In this document: positions 1 to 9,071 of the stretch, piece after piece
Position numbering within the stretch: the stretch's first letter is position 1
Layout: every line of letters starts with the position of its first letter
Source: Rhizobium vallis
Lineage (GTDB): Bacteria > Pseudomonadota > Alphaproteobacteria > Rhizobiales > Rhizobiaceae
Reading direction: 5' to 3'
NCBI RefSeq assembly: GCF_003985155.1
Contig: NZ_ML133697.1
Coordinates: 1-64,000 of the forward strand
Length of the DNA stretch: 64,000 bases
Program-made: the position numbers and the translations under genes
Notes under the pieces: generated by a model
Told to the model about the DNA's origin: nothing
Databases searched by the model: none
The model's input: the letters and a program-made list of their open reading frames with translations, nothing else

Positions 1-47
1 GGCTCATCCACGGTTGTAACCGGAGGGAGAACGGGCGACGCCGCCAC

Positions 48-79
48 GCCTCTTGCCGGGTGGCCACCCGGCAAGAGGC
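48..79. repeat. 32-bp perfect palindrome
   Basis: A 13-bp perfect inverted repeat (GCCTCTTGCCGGG and its complement) surrounds the self-complementary hexamer TGGCCA, so the whole 32 bases are palindromic. No T-run follows on either side, so it is not a canonical rho-independent terminator. It lies about 120 bp beyond the end of the phytase-like gene and may be the tail structure of a gene to the left of the window, or a REP-like unit. Confidence 0.6.
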
Positions 80-150
80 TCAGTCGCTTCAATCGCACAA
101 AATCACCAATGTGCAGATACAAGGGAGAAACTTGGATGCCGCGACCAAAT

Positions 151-178
151 AAAAAGGGCGGCGCTCACGCACCGCCCT
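151..178 (-). terminator. rho-independent terminator of the phytase-like gene
   Basis: Read on the minus strand, a GC-rich stem (AGGGCGG paired with CCGCCCT across a short loop) is followed by a run of five T residues. It begins about 25 bp after the stop codon of the minus-strand gene ending at 202. Confidence 0.75.
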
Positions 179-201
179 CTCTATCTCACATCAAACCCGA
201 A

Positions 202-1560
202 TTACTTCGCGTTCAAAAACTCGCCAACTTCAAGCAGGCTGAACTCGTTATTATCGGCCTTGTCGACGGCGCGGCCGGCGGAGAAGGGCAGGTTGTTGTC
301 GTTCCCGATGATGATGTGCGTGGCATCGACGCGATCGACGTTTTCGATCGTCACGAACGGCATGTCGTAGATACCGTCCTTGCTGCCGGCCTTCTTCTTG
401 TTGTCGGGATCCTTGATGTTCAAGAGATCGATATAGCCGATCTTGCGGACGGCCTTGCCGGCATTGGCGTCGTTGAACTCGATCTTGTAGACGCGCTTCA
501 GCTCAGCCGGAGCTTCGAAGCAATCCGGCTTCGGCTGTTTGGGGTCGGCGCAGGCCTTGTCCTTGGTGCCGGCGCCGCTGTCGCGCTCGATGACGAGAGC
601 GGTCGTGTCGTCGAGCATATTGAAGTCGCCGATCGACACACCCTTGTCTTCGAACGGATAGAGCCAGCTGCGGCCGGTCCACTTCTTGGAGGCGACGTCG
701 AATTCGATGACGCGGACGGCGGTGTGGCCGTCGACCGATTCCATCTGGCCGTCATCCTTGTAGATGGCGCCTTCGAGCAGGCCGTAGAGCTTGGAGCCGT
801 CCTTCGACATGGCGAGGCCTTCGAAGCCGCCGGAGCGCTTCAGATTGAAGGCCGGCATCTTCGCGGTCGGATTGCCCGGAAGCTGGATCAGCGGATTGTC
901 GGGCGAAAGCACCGGCTTGCCATCGAGCGTCGTCGGGAAGACGTCGGTCAGGCGGCCTTCGGTGTCGACCTTCAGGATGTAGGGACCGAATTCGTCACCG
1001 AGCCAGAAACCATCGGCGACCGGCTGGATCGATTCGATGTCGAAGTCGGCGCCTGTGAGGTAACGCGTATCGGTGCCTTCGAGCACGATCGGGAACGGCG
1101 CGATCTTGTTCGGATCGGAGAGGAAGAGGTTCTTGACGACTTCCGCCTTGTTGGTTGCCCAGTCGAATTTCATCTGGTGCAGGAAGAGCATGGCGTCGGA
1201 AGAATTGGCCTTCGAGCCGAAGCCGTTATCCGTCAGCGTCCAGAAAGAGCCGTCAGCCATCGTCTTGATGCCCGAGAAACCCTGGATCGCCTGACCGTCG
1301 AAGGGAAGCTTGAGGTCGGTGACGCGGGCGCCATCCTTGCCGGGAACGGTACCGAGCGCTTCGGTGCGCTTGCGGTCCGGCGTCGTGAATTTGCCGGCAT
1401 GCTTGAGGAATTCAGGAGCGTCGGCCGGAGCCGCAACGATGGTGTTCGCAGGCAGGATCGCCTGGCCGGCGAGCTTGGCCGGAAACTCCTGCTGGTCGGC
1501 CGAAGCGGAGCCGGCAATCAAGATAAAAAGCGATACGGAAGCAAAAAGGACGTTCTTCAT
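202..1560 (-). CDS. exported esterase-like phytase-domain protein
   Basis: This 452-residue protein has a classical Sec signal peptide (about residues 1-21, cleavage near ASA-DQ). The rest is a beta-propeller-like domain of the 'esterase-like activity of phytase' family (PF13449 type). Recognisable blocks are IQGFSGIK, TDNGFGSK, FDIESIQPV, GDEFGPYIL and GGFEGLAMS, rich in the Asp/Glu residues that this family is thought to use for Ca or phosphate binding. The role is presumably periplasmic phosphoester hydrolysis, but the substrate is unknown. The ATG start is preceded by GGGGAT. The gene appears monocistronic and has its own terminator. Assignment to the family is confident; the enzymatic function is inference. 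Confidence 0.85.
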   Translation of the reverse strand: MKNVLFASVSLFILIAGSASADQQEFPAKLAGQAILPANTIVAAPADAPEFLKHAGKFTTPDRKRTEALGTVPGKDGARVTDLKLPFDGQAIQGFSGIKTMADGSFWTLTDNGFGSKANSSDAMLFLHQMKFDWATNKAEVVKNLFLSDPNKIAPFPIVLEGTDTRYLTGADFDIESIQPVADGFWLGDEFGPYILKVDTEGRLTDVFPTTLDGKPVLSPDNPLIQLPGNPTAKMPAFNLKRSGGFEGLAMSKDGSKLYGLLEGAIYKDDGQMESVDGHTAVRVIEFDVASKKWTGRSWLYPFEDKGVSIGDFNMLDDTTALVIERDSGAGTKDKACADPKQPKPDCFEAPAELKRVYKIEFNDANAGKAVRKIGYIDLLNIKDPDNKKKAGSKDGIYDMPFVTIENVDRVDATHIIIGNDNNLPFSAGRAVDKADNNEFSLLEVGEFLNAK

Positions 1561-1665
1561 AATATCCCCATGGAACGGATGCGAATGCTTTCCGCTTAAC
1601 AGGGCTTCAGTGTCAGCGAATTGACGGTTGAGTGAAGCTTTGGTGACGTCGGGTCAAACCGTTGC

Positions 1666-2808
1666 TCAGCCGTGCAGAATGACCGCCGGCGTGTTCAGCA
1701 CGGTGACCGCACGCGAGGAAAGCGCCATGACGCCGAGCGCCTGACCGCGTCCCCTGACGGCGTGGCTTCCCAAATCCTCGCAAGAGATCTCTTCGGGAAA
1801 TTTCATGCGCCCGGCAAGCTCGGCTGATATCAGCACCGGCCGGTTCAGGCTGCGGCAGAGCGTCTCCAGCCGGGCTGTGGTGTTCACCGTGTCGCCGAAA
1901 TAACTGATCTTGTGATGGTCGACGCCGACTTCGGCGGTGATGATCTCACCGCCGTGAAGCGCGGCGCGAAGCTTCGGCACCTGTCCGTAATTTTTCCGCC
2001 AACTGGCGGCATTGGCTTCGATATCGGCGAGAATGTCGAAGATACAGCGCACACAGCGAGCGCCCTTGACGCCGCGGGCCAGCGGCCAGGTGATGATCGC
2101 GGCATCACCGACATAGTCGTTGATCATGCCCTTGTGGCGCCTGACGGGCTCGGCGAAGGTCGCAAACAGCGAGCTCAGCAGCTGTTGCGCACGCAGGTCG
2201 CCGTGTTTCTCGGCAAAGGCAGTGGAATCGACGAGGTCGATGAACAGGAAGACGCGCTCTTCCTTAACCGGATTGCGGTAGCGGCTGACGAGCATGCTGA
2301 GGAAAACGTCGCGGCCGAGCAATTCCCGCACGCGCAGGATGAAGATCATCGCCGAGCAGACGGCAAGCGCATAGAGGAAGACCTCGTACGGCATGATGAC
2401 GAGATCGAGGAACGACGCTGGCTTCACCATGCCGAGCGACGAGAGCAGCAGAGCGGCGCAGGCAAAGCCGATGCTCATCAGGATCTCGTAGATCACCAGC
2501 TCGGTAACGATGAAGGCAAAGGTCGGCAGCTTCTGAATACGTCTGTAAAGGCCGCGAAACAGTGCCTTGCGCTCGAAGGCGATGATCGGCATGCCGATGA
2601 AGAGCGCGAAGATCGCCCCGACAACGGGCGTCTGATTGGAGTAGAACATCATATCATAGGCGACGCCGCTGGCAGCCAGGACGATCGTGATCAAGATCCA
2701 GTTCTGCGTCGGAGATATTTCCCGCATGCCGCCTCTTCGCCGCGATGTTTGTCCCAGCCATTGTTTCAGCCGGGAAAAAAGCGTCAAGCGAATTTGATTC
2801 TGTCTCAC
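1666..2808 (-). CDS. membrane-anchored class III adenylate/guanylate cyclase
   Basis: The N-terminal half (residues about 30-165) contains several hydrophobic segments that look like a five- to six-helix membrane domain. A class III nucleotidyl cyclase catalytic domain follows (about 185-350). The metal-binding aspartates are visible in FIDLVDST and DYVGDAAI, the purine-recognising Lys in HHKISYFGD, and the transition-state Asn/Arg pair in NTTARLE, so the enzyme looks active, probably making cAMP. The start is GTG at 2808, overlapping the rnd stop as GTGA, which indicates translational coupling. An ATG at 2727 (MREISPT) is an alternative start that would shorten the N-terminus. Rhizobia carry many such cyclases; the signal sensed here is unknown. 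Confidence 0.85.
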   Translation of the reverse strand: MRQNQIRLTLFSRLKQWLGQTSRRRGGMREISPTQNWILITIVLAASGVAYDMMFYSNQTPVVGAIFALFIGMPIIAFERKALFRGLYRRIQKLPTFAFIVTELVIYEILMSIGFACAALLLSSLGMVKPASFLDLVIMPYEVFLYALAVCSAMIFILRVRELLGRDVFLSMLVSRYRNPVKEERVFLFIDLVDSTAFAEKHGDLRAQQLLSSLFATFAEPVRRHKGMINDYVGDAAIITWPLARGVKGARCVRCIFDILADIEANAASWRKNYGQVPKLRAALHGGEIITAEVGVDHHKISYFGDTVNTTARLETLCRSLNRPVLISAELAGRMKFPEEISCEDLGSHAVRGRGQALGVMALSSRAVTVLNTPAVILHG

Positions 2809-3950
2809 AGACTGACGGTTTCGACTTTCCGGCCGACGAAGCGCAGGCCAATCTGGCCCTGGATCAACTGCAGCGCCGGCTCGCCGAAAAGATCGCGCCG
2901 CCAGCCATGCAGGGCAGCGACTTCGGCCTTCTCGCCATCGGCGGCGATCTTGTCGAGATCTTCGCTGTTGGCGATCACCTTCGGCGCCACGCCGTGTTTT
3001 TCCGAGATGAGCTTCAGGAGCACCTTCAAGAGCTCGACAGCAGCAGCAGCCCCCTCGGGCGCCTGCGCCTGGCGCGGTACGTGCGGCATTTCGGCTTTCG
3101 GAATAGCGAGCGCCGCATTGACGGCCTCGACGACTGCAGCGCCGGAGGCCGAGCGCTCCCAGCCTTTCGGAATGGTGCGCAGGCGGCCGAACGCCTCGGT
3201 ATCCTTAGGCTGCTGCTGGGCGATCTCGTAGATCGCGTCGTCCTTCAGTACGCGGGAGCGCGGCACGTTGCGAGCCCGAGCTTCGCGTTCGCGCCAGGCG
3301 GCGACAAATTTCAGGACAGCCAGCTCCTGCGGTTTGCGCAAGCGCATCTTCAGCCGCTGCCAGGCATCGTCGGGATGCATGTCGTAGGTTTCGCGCGCTT
3401 CGAGAATGTCCATTTCCTCGGAGAGCCAGGAGGTGCGGCCTTCGCGATCGAGTTCCGCCTTCAGCGACAGGTAGACGTCGCGCAGGTGGGTCACGTCGGC
3501 AAGCGCATATTCCAGCTGCTTGTCGGAGAGAGGCCGGCGGCTCCAGTCGGTGAAGCGCGACGACTTGTCGATGTGAACGTTCTTGATGCGGCTGACCAGC
3601 TGGTCGTAGGAGACGCTGTCGCCGAAGCCGCAGACCATGGCGGCGACCTGCGTGTCGAAGATCGGATGCGGAATGAGATTGCCGCGATTGAAGATGATTT
3701 CGATGTCCTGGCGCGCCGCATGAAAGACCTTCAACACCTTCTTATCGGCCATCAGCTCGAAGAAGGGGGCAAGATCAATGCCCTTTGCCAGTGGATCGAC
3801 GAGAACTTCCGTCGTCGGGCTCGCCATCTGGATCAGGCACAGCTCGGGCCAGAATGTCGTCTCGCGCAGGAATTCGGTGTCAATGGTGATGAAGTCGGAC
3901 TTGGCCAGCTCTTTGCAGGCGGCCGCCAAATCGGCGGTGGTTTCGATCAT
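2805..3950 (-). CDS. rnd: ribonuclease D
   Basis: This 381-residue protein has the DEDD-y 3'-5' exonuclease domain (about residues 1-170). Its acidic residues are in ITIDTEFLRE, FHAARQDIEI and YALADVTHL. An HRDC-type helical region follows (about 205-290), around the MRLRKPQEL and KDDAIYEIA segments. The role is 3' trimming of tRNA precursors and other stable RNAs. Length and domain order match the family. The gene is followed without a gap by the cyclase gene (4-nt overlap). The ATG start has only a weak ribosome-binding site, but no better in-frame start is visible. Confidence 0.93.
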   Translation of the reverse strand: MIETTADLAAACKELAKSDFITIDTEFLRETTFWPELCLIQMASPTTEVLVDPLAKGIDLAPFFELMADKKVLKVFHAARQDIEIIFNRGNLIPHPIFDTQVAAMVCGFGDSVSYDQLVSRIKNVHIDKSSRFTDWSRRPLSDKQLEYALADVTHLRDVYLSLKAELDREGRTSWLSEEMDILEARETYDMHPDDAWQRLKMRLRKPQELAVLKFVAAWREREARARNVPRSRVLKDDAIYEIAQQQPKDTEAFGRLRTIPKGWERSASGAAVVEAVNAALAIPKAEMPHVPRQAQAPEGAAAAVELLKVLLKLISEKHGVAPKVIANSEDLDKIAADGEKAEVAALHGWRRDLFGEPALQLIQGQIGLRFVGRKVETVSL

Positions 3951-4080
3951 ATCATTTCATTCGCAAGGAAAAGGTCGGTTGAACCTTCCTTCTCCTTTCG
4001 GTTCGATATGTCAATACAACAGCATACGCCTTCCAGCATTGCTGGTTAAGAATCACGTCCAAACTGTGGCAAAGCGAGCT

Positions 4081-5472
4081 TCAGCTTACTCTGACATAGC
4101 TCGTCATCCCCGTCTTCTGGTGCTCGATGATATGGCAATGCAGCAGCCAGTCGCCCCGATTGTCGGCGACGAAGGCAAGCTGCACCTTCTCGTCCGGCTG
4201 GATGAGATAGGTATCGGAGACCAGCGGCATCACCTCCCGCGCGGAGGAGGAGATCACCGTGAAGCTCATGCCGTGCAGATGAATCGGGTGCGCATGCGGA
4301 GTCGTATTTTCGAGGTTGAAGATATAGCTCTTGCCGAGCTTCAATTCCGCCAGCGGCGCCGTCGGATCGGGCGTGTCACCCGGCCATGGCACCTTGTTGA
4401 TTGCCCAGAAACTGTAGCCGAGCGTGCCGCAGATGCTTTCGACGGCTGCATTCTCGGCAGTGGCGCTCAGCACCAGCGGGATCTGCTCGGCGGCTGAGAG
4501 ATCGGCCTTCGGGACCGGATTTTCGACGAGCGGTCCGAGATCGCCGATGTCGCGCTTCAGCGATTGCCCGCTCGCGCGCAGGCTGGCGATCGTCTTCGGC
4601 GCTGTGCCGCGGATATCTTCGAGCGTCGCGACGGCACCTTCGCTGTCCGGCATGCGCACGGCGAGATCGAGCCGTTGGCCCGGGCCGATCTGCAGGAGGT
4701 CGAGAGAAAAACGCTTCGGCACCGGATTGCCGTCGATTGCAATCACGGTCGCATCGGCGCCCTCCATCTTCAGGGAGAAGATCCGTGTCACGTCGGTGAC
4801 GGCAATGCGCAGCCGCACCAGCCCGCCGGCCGGCGCGTCATATTGCGGCTCCTGATGCCAGTTGGCTGTGCGCACCGTACCGTAGGTGCCGCTCTTGGCG
4901 GCGTCTCGCGGCCGGAAGGGAGCAATGAACTGCCCGTCGCCGCCGAGCCGCCAGTCGCGCAGGTTCAGCACCACCTCCGCGTCGAACTCTGGGTCCGACG
5001 GATCCTCGACGACGATGACGCCGGTCATGCCATGCCCCATCTGCGTCAGGGTGTTGCAATGCGGATGATACCAGAAGGTGCCGGCATCAGGCGGCGTAAA
5101 GGCGTAGTCGAAGCTGTCGCCCGTATAGACGTAGGGCTGCGTCATGAAAGGCACACCATCCATGCGGTTGTCGATGCGAAGCCCGTGCCAATGGATGGTC
5201 GTCGGCTCGTCGAGCTCGTTCTTCAGCCGTGCCGCATAAGGGCGCCCTTTGGTCATCCTCAGAATCGGCGGCATGCCGTCATGACCCCAGCTCATGACCT
5301 CCCTGGTCGGTCCCGCCTCGGAAAGCATGGCTTCGGTCTTCAACGCCGCCAGCACCTGAGGCTCGGGAGTGGCCTCGGCAAACCCGAATTTGCCGGCAAT
5401 GCCGATGCCGGCACCATAGGCGCCCGCCACGGCGGAAGCCTTCAACAGGTTGCGGCGGGTAAGGAGAGGCAT
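4081..5472 (-). CDS. Tat-exported multicopper oxidase
   Basis: This 463-residue protein begins with a twin-arginine signal (TRRNLLKASAVAGAYGAG). All four copper-binding motifs of three-domain multicopper oxidases are present in order: HWHG near residue 93, WYHPH near 136, HPIHLHG near 396 and HCHIIEHQKTGM near the C-terminus, which includes the T1 Cys, His and Met ligands. It should act in the periplasm as a laccase-like or cuprous/metal oxidase. No methionine-rich CueO insert is obvious, so a copper-detoxification role is not assured. The start ATG has GGAG eight bases upstream. The gene stands alone, divergent from aspS. Confidence 0.9.
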   Translation of the reverse strand: MPLLTRRNLLKASAVAGAYGAGIGIAGKFGFAEATPEPQVLAALKTEAMLSEAGPTREVMSWGHDGMPPILRMTKGRPYAARLKNELDEPTTIHWHGLRIDNRMDGVPFMTQPYVYTGDSFDYAFTPPDAGTFWYHPHCNTLTQMGHGMTGVIVVEDPSDPEFDAEVVLNLRDWRLGGDGQFIAPFRPRDAAKSGTYGTVRTANWHQEPQYDAPAGGLVRLRIAVTDVTRIFSLKMEGADATVIAIDGNPVPKRFSLDLLQIGPGQRLDLAVRMPDSEGAVATLEDIRGTAPKTIASLRASGQSLKRDIGDLGPLVENPVPKADLSAAEQIPLVLSATAENAAVESICGTLGYSFWAINKVPWPGDTPDPTAPLAELKLGKSYIFNLENTTPHAHPIHLHGMSFTVISSSAREVMPLVSDTYLIQPDEKVQLAFVADNRGDWLLHCHIIEHQKTGMTSYVRVS

Positions 5473-5723
5473 GGGGTGCTCCGCGATGAGGATGCCGTCC
5501 TTTTAAAGTTGACAGCTAGTTTCATCAATACCGCAGTCGCGGCTAAACTGCCGCAGCGGAGAGGTCGCAGCCTCGCCATAAAGGCGTGTCAAACGCCCGG
5601 CCACGCGTGCCAAGCCTTGACAAATCGGAGCGTCCATGCGCTTTTCCGCCCGATTTTCTTGTCGGCGCTTGAGGGTCTTTGAGCCCTTGCTGCCGTCTTA
5701 AGCCACATCCAGGATTTGAGATC

Positions 5724-7514
5724 ATGCATCGCTACCGCAGCCACACATGCGCCGCCCTCCGCAAGACGGATGTCGGCTCGACCGTCCGCATCGCCGGCTG
5801 GGTCCATCGCGTTCGCGACCATGGCGGCGTTCTCTTCATCGACCTTCGCGACCATTACGGCATCACGCAGGTCGTCGCCGATCCCGACAGCCCGGCCTTC
5901 AAGATGGCCGAGACCGTGCGCGGCGAATGGGTTATCCGCATTGACGGCCTCGTCAAGGCCCGCACCGAAGACACCGTCAACAAGACGATGGCAACCGGCG
6001 AGATCGAGCTCTACGCGCAGGAGATCGAAGTCCTCTCCGCCGCCAAGGAGCTGCCGCTGCCGGTCTTCGGCGAGCCGGATTATCCCGAAGACGTCCGCCT
6101 GAAGTATCGCTTCCTCGATCTTCGCCGCGAAACGCTGCACAAGAATATCGTCAAGCGCACCCAGGTGATTTCAGCCATGCGCCGCGAAATGGGCGGCGCC
6201 GGCTTCACCGAATATACGACGCCGATCCTGACGGCCTCGTCGCCGGAAGGCGCGCGCGACTTCCTCGTGCCGAGCCGTATTCATCCCGGCACCTTCTACG
6301 CCCTGCCGCAGGCGCCGCAGCAGTACAAGCAGCTCTTGATGGTTGCGGGCTTCGACCGCTACTTCCAGATCGCGCCCTGCTTCCGCGACGAAGACCCGCG
6401 CGCCGACCGCCTACCGGGCGAGTTCTACCAGCTCGACCTCGAAATGAGCTTCGTGACCCAGGAAGATGTCTGGAACACCATGGGCCCGCTGATAACCAAG
6501 GTGTTCGAGGAGTTTGCCGAAGGCAAGCCGGTCACCAAGGAATGGCCGCGCATCCCCTATGACGAGGCAATCCGCAAATACGGTTCCGACAAGCCGGACC
6601 TGCGCAACCTGATCGTCATGGAAGCGGTGACAGAGCATTTCGCCGGCTCCGGTTTCAAGGTCTTCGCTGGCATGATTGCCTCGAACCCGAAGGTTCAGGT
6701 CTGGGCGATCCCGGCCAAAACAGGCGGCAGCCGCGCTTTCTGCGATCGCATGAACGCCTGGGCGCAGAGCCAGGGCCAGCCGGGCCTCGGCTATATCTTC
6801 TGGCGCAAGGAGGGCGACAAGCTCGAAGGCGCTGGACCGCTTGCCAAGAACATCGGCGAGGAGCGCACCGACGCGATCCGCACGCAGCTCGGACTCGATG
6901 ACGGCGATGCCTGCTTCTTCGTCGCCGGCGAGCCCGAAAAGTTCTACAAGTTTGCGGGCGAGGCTCGCACCAAGGCCGGCGAAGAACTGAACCTCGTCGA
7001 CCGCGACCGCTTCGAACTGTGCTGGATCGTCGACTTCCCCTTCTTCGAATGGAGCGAGGAAGAAAAGAAGGTCGACTTCGCCCACAACCCGTTCTCTATG
7101 CCGCAGGGCGGTCTCGAAGCGCTGCAGAACCAGGATCCCCTCACGATCAAGGCTTTCCAATATGACGCCGTCTGCAACGGTTTCGAAATCGCTTCCGGTT
7201 CGATCCGCAACCAGTCGCCGGAAACCATGGTCGCCGCCTTCGAGAAGGTGGGCTTGAGCCAGCAGGACGTCGAGGATCGTTTCGGTGGCCTCTACCGCGC
7301 CTTCCAGTATGGCGCGCCTCCGCATGGTGGTGCCGCCTTCGGTATCGACCGCATCATCATGCTGCTCGTCGGCGCCAAGAACCTGCGCGAAATCTCGCTC
7401 TTCCCGATGAACCAGCAGGCTCAGGATCTGCTGATGGGCGCGCCGAGCCCGGCAACGCCGACGCAGTTGCGCGAACTCGCGATCCGGCCGATCCCGCCGG
7501 TCAAGAAGGACTGA
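5724..7514 (+). CDS. aspS: aspartyl-tRNA synthetase
   Basis: This is a 596-residue class II synthetase: an N-terminal OB-fold anticodon-binding domain (GWVHRVRDHGGVLFIDLRD), the catalytic core with motif 1 region FTEYTTPILTASSPEGARDF, a bacterial GAD insertion domain in the middle, and a C-terminal motif 3 (GAAFGIDRIIMLL). It charges tRNA-Asp. Alphaproteobacterial versions are often non-discriminating and work together with GatCAB, but the sequence alone does not settle that here. The start is the ATG of MHRYRSHTC; an in-frame upstream start at 5679 would add 15 residues with no family support. A strong terminator follows. Confidence 0.96.
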   Translation: MHRYRSHTCAALRKTDVGSTVRIAGWVHRVRDHGGVLFIDLRDHYGITQVVADPDSPAFKMAETVRGEWVIRIDGLVKARTEDTVNKTMATGEIELYAQEIEVLSAAKELPLPVFGEPDYPEDVRLKYRFLDLRRETLHKNIVKRTQVISAMRREMGGAGFTEYTTPILTASSPEGARDFLVPSRIHPGTFYALPQAPQQYKQLLMVAGFDRYFQIAPCFRDEDPRADRLPGEFYQLDLEMSFVTQEDVWNTMGPLITKVFEEFAEGKPVTKEWPRIPYDEAIRKYGSDKPDLRNLIVMEAVTEHFAGSGFKVFAGMIASNPKVQVWAIPAKTGGSRAFCDRMNAWAQSQGQPGLGYIFWRKEGDKLEGAGPLAKNIGEERTDAIRTQLGLDDGDACFFVAGEPEKFYKFAGEARTKAGEELNLVDRDRFELCWIVDFPFFEWSEEEKKVDFAHNPFSMPQGGLEALQNQDPLTIKAFQYDAVCNGFEIASGSIRNQSPETMVAAFEKVGLSQQDVEDRFGGLYRAFQYGAPPHGGAAFGIDRIIMLLVGAKNLREISLFPMNQQAQDLLMGAPSPATPTQLRELAIRPIPPVKKD

Positions 7515-7537
7515 GTTCGGTTTGTTTTCGAATGAGA

Positions 7538-7566
7538 AAGCCCGGCGACCGCAATCGCCGGGCTTT
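7538..7566 (+). terminator. rho-independent terminator of aspS
   Basis: The stem AAAGCCCGGCGA pairs with TCGCCGGGCTTT around a five-base loop and is followed by a short T-rich stretch. It starts about 24 bp after the aspS stop codon. Confidence 0.8.
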
Positions 7567-7601
7567 TCATTTGTGCCGATGCATGTTGACGCTTGAAATA
7601 G

Positions 7602-7630
7602 AAAGGCCCGGCATACGCTACCGGGCCTTT
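7602..7630 (-). terminator. terminator of the minus-strand exported protein gene
   Basis: AAAGGCCCGG and CCGGGCCTTT form a ten-base-pair stem about 20 bp beyond the stop codon of the gene ending at 7650. The minus strand continues with TCTATTTC. Together with the aspS terminator it separates the two convergent genes. Confidence 0.7.
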
Positions 7631-7649
7631 CATTGCGAGATCGAAGCGA

Positions 7650-8837
7650 TCAGTCGTTGGCCGAAACCTTGACGCCGAGTACCTGCGGCAGCGTGTTCGG
7701 AGCGCCCATGGCGGCGCCGACAATCGTCGGGAACGGCACCGGCTTCTCAGGGGCAGCGCTGACCGTCAGGCTCTTCGGGTCGTCGAGGAAAGTGTTGACG
7801 GCGGCCGACACGGCATTCTGCAGCTCCGGGATATTCAGCTGCGCCAGCATGATCGGCGTCATCGCCTTCAGCGAATCCGCCATCTGCTTGCCGGATATGT
7901 TTTGCTGCGAACCGGCATAGTCGAGCGCGCGCTTGGTGATCGAGCCGTCTTCGAAGCGCACCTTCGCGCCTTCGAAGGACAACTGCTGCATCAGGCCGAG
8001 CATGGCCAGGCCGAGCGCCTGCTGCGACTGTTCCTTGTTCGCATTGGCTTCGGATTGCTTCATCGCATCCTGCATCGATTTCATGAAGGCCATCGTGTAG
8101 CCCGAGATCTTGAAGCCGAGATTGAGCTTGCCGATGTTGGTGAAGTCGAAGGCGAATTCCGAAATGTCGATCGTGCCGGGCGCGAGTTCCCAGGCGCCCT
8201 TCATAGTGATGTCGCCCTGGACGTGCTGCAGCGCGAGCTTCTCGATCGCGTCCTTGCTTTGCGCATCCTCGGCCTTGCTGAGGTCGGCCTTCATGCTCTT
8301 GAAGGCGCCGTCAAAATCGAAGCCGGATTCGTTTTCGCGCAGTGTCAGGTTCATGTCGCTTTCGAGCACGGAGAACACTTCCGCGCCGTCCTTGACCACC
8401 TTCAGCGGACCGGTATGGGCGGATTCGTAGAGCATCATCGTATCGAGCGAGTCGCCACCAGCCGTTGCCGGGATCGAAATGCCGCCGAGCGTCAGTTCCT
8501 GTGCGGTGACAGTCACGCCGTCTTTCGTGGTGTTGATGTCGGGGAAGGCGGCTTCTTCGATGTAATAACCGCCATCCTCGTCTTCTTCGACGCCGGAAAG
8601 CGTGACTTCGCCGATGGGCAGACTTTCGCCGGCGGCCGGTTTAACGGTGACATTTTTCAAGGTCACGGTCGTGCCGTCGATATCGACCGTCTCAGCCGAA
8701 ATCGTTCCGCCCTGTGCGGCATAGGCGGCATTGAGCTTCTTCAGCAGATCGGTGCCGTCGAGAGCGAAAGCCGAGCCGGCGAGCGAGAAAAAGGCTGCGC
8801 CCGACAGCATCAGCCGTGTTGTCCGGGAAATGTTCAT
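7650..8837 (-). CDS. exported protein of unknown function
   Basis: This 395-residue protein has a clear Sec signal peptide (about residues 1-25, ending SAFA-LDG). The mature part alternates short beta-strand-like segments with charged loops and contains a central Lys/Ala/Gln-rich helical region (about 195-290, around QGDITMKG and DAMKQSEANANKEQSQ). I recognise no catalytic motif. It is conserved-looking rhizobial sequence, probably a periplasmic or envelope-associated protein. The ATG is preceded by AGAGGA at good spacing. The gene is convergent with aspS and divergent from parC. Confidence 0.8.
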   Translation of the reverse strand: MNISRTTRLMLSGAAFFSLAGSAFALDGTDLLKKLNAAYAAQGGTISAETVDIDGTTVTLKNVTVKPAAGESLPIGEVTLSGVEEDEDGGYYIEEAAFPDINTTKDGVTVTAQELTLGGISIPATAGGDSLDTMMLYESAHTGPLKVVKDGAEVFSVLESDMNLTLRENESGFDFDGAFKSMKADLSKAEDAQSKDAIEKLALQHVQGDITMKGAWELAPGTIDISEFAFDFTNIGKLNLGFKISGYTMAFMKSMQDAMKQSEANANKEQSQQALGLAMLGLMQQLSFEGAKVRFEDGSITKRALDYAGSQQNISGKQMADSLKAMTPIMLAQLNIPELQNAVSAAVNTFLDDPKSLTVSAAPEKPVPFPTIVGAAMGAPNTLPQVLGVKVSAND

Positions 8838-9071
8838 GGGGTGATTCCTCTGGTGGCGTGTGGCGGTTGGAAATCTGCAGTTACGCTACTACGGATTGGG
8901 CTCGCTTTATATTTGCGGACTTCTAAATTTCTGTTGAAAGGAACGGCAAACGAAGTCCAAATTGCGGCGGAACGTTTGTCTCATCCTTTGATGTCACTCC
9001 CAAGACTTCATCCACAGCTGCAATGGGCCGGATTCCTTGCCCGACAGCCTCTTCTGGGCTAGTCAAGACCC

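Noticed and set aside
109..1599. 496-codon plus-strand frame
   Set aside because: It is opposite the phytase-like gene, which has a signal peptide, a ribosome-binding site and a terminator on the minus strand.
5481..5723. TTGACA-like boxes upstream of aspS
   Set aside because: TTGACA occurs at about 5509 and 5617, but no convincing -10 at a 16-18 base distance; promoter not assigned.
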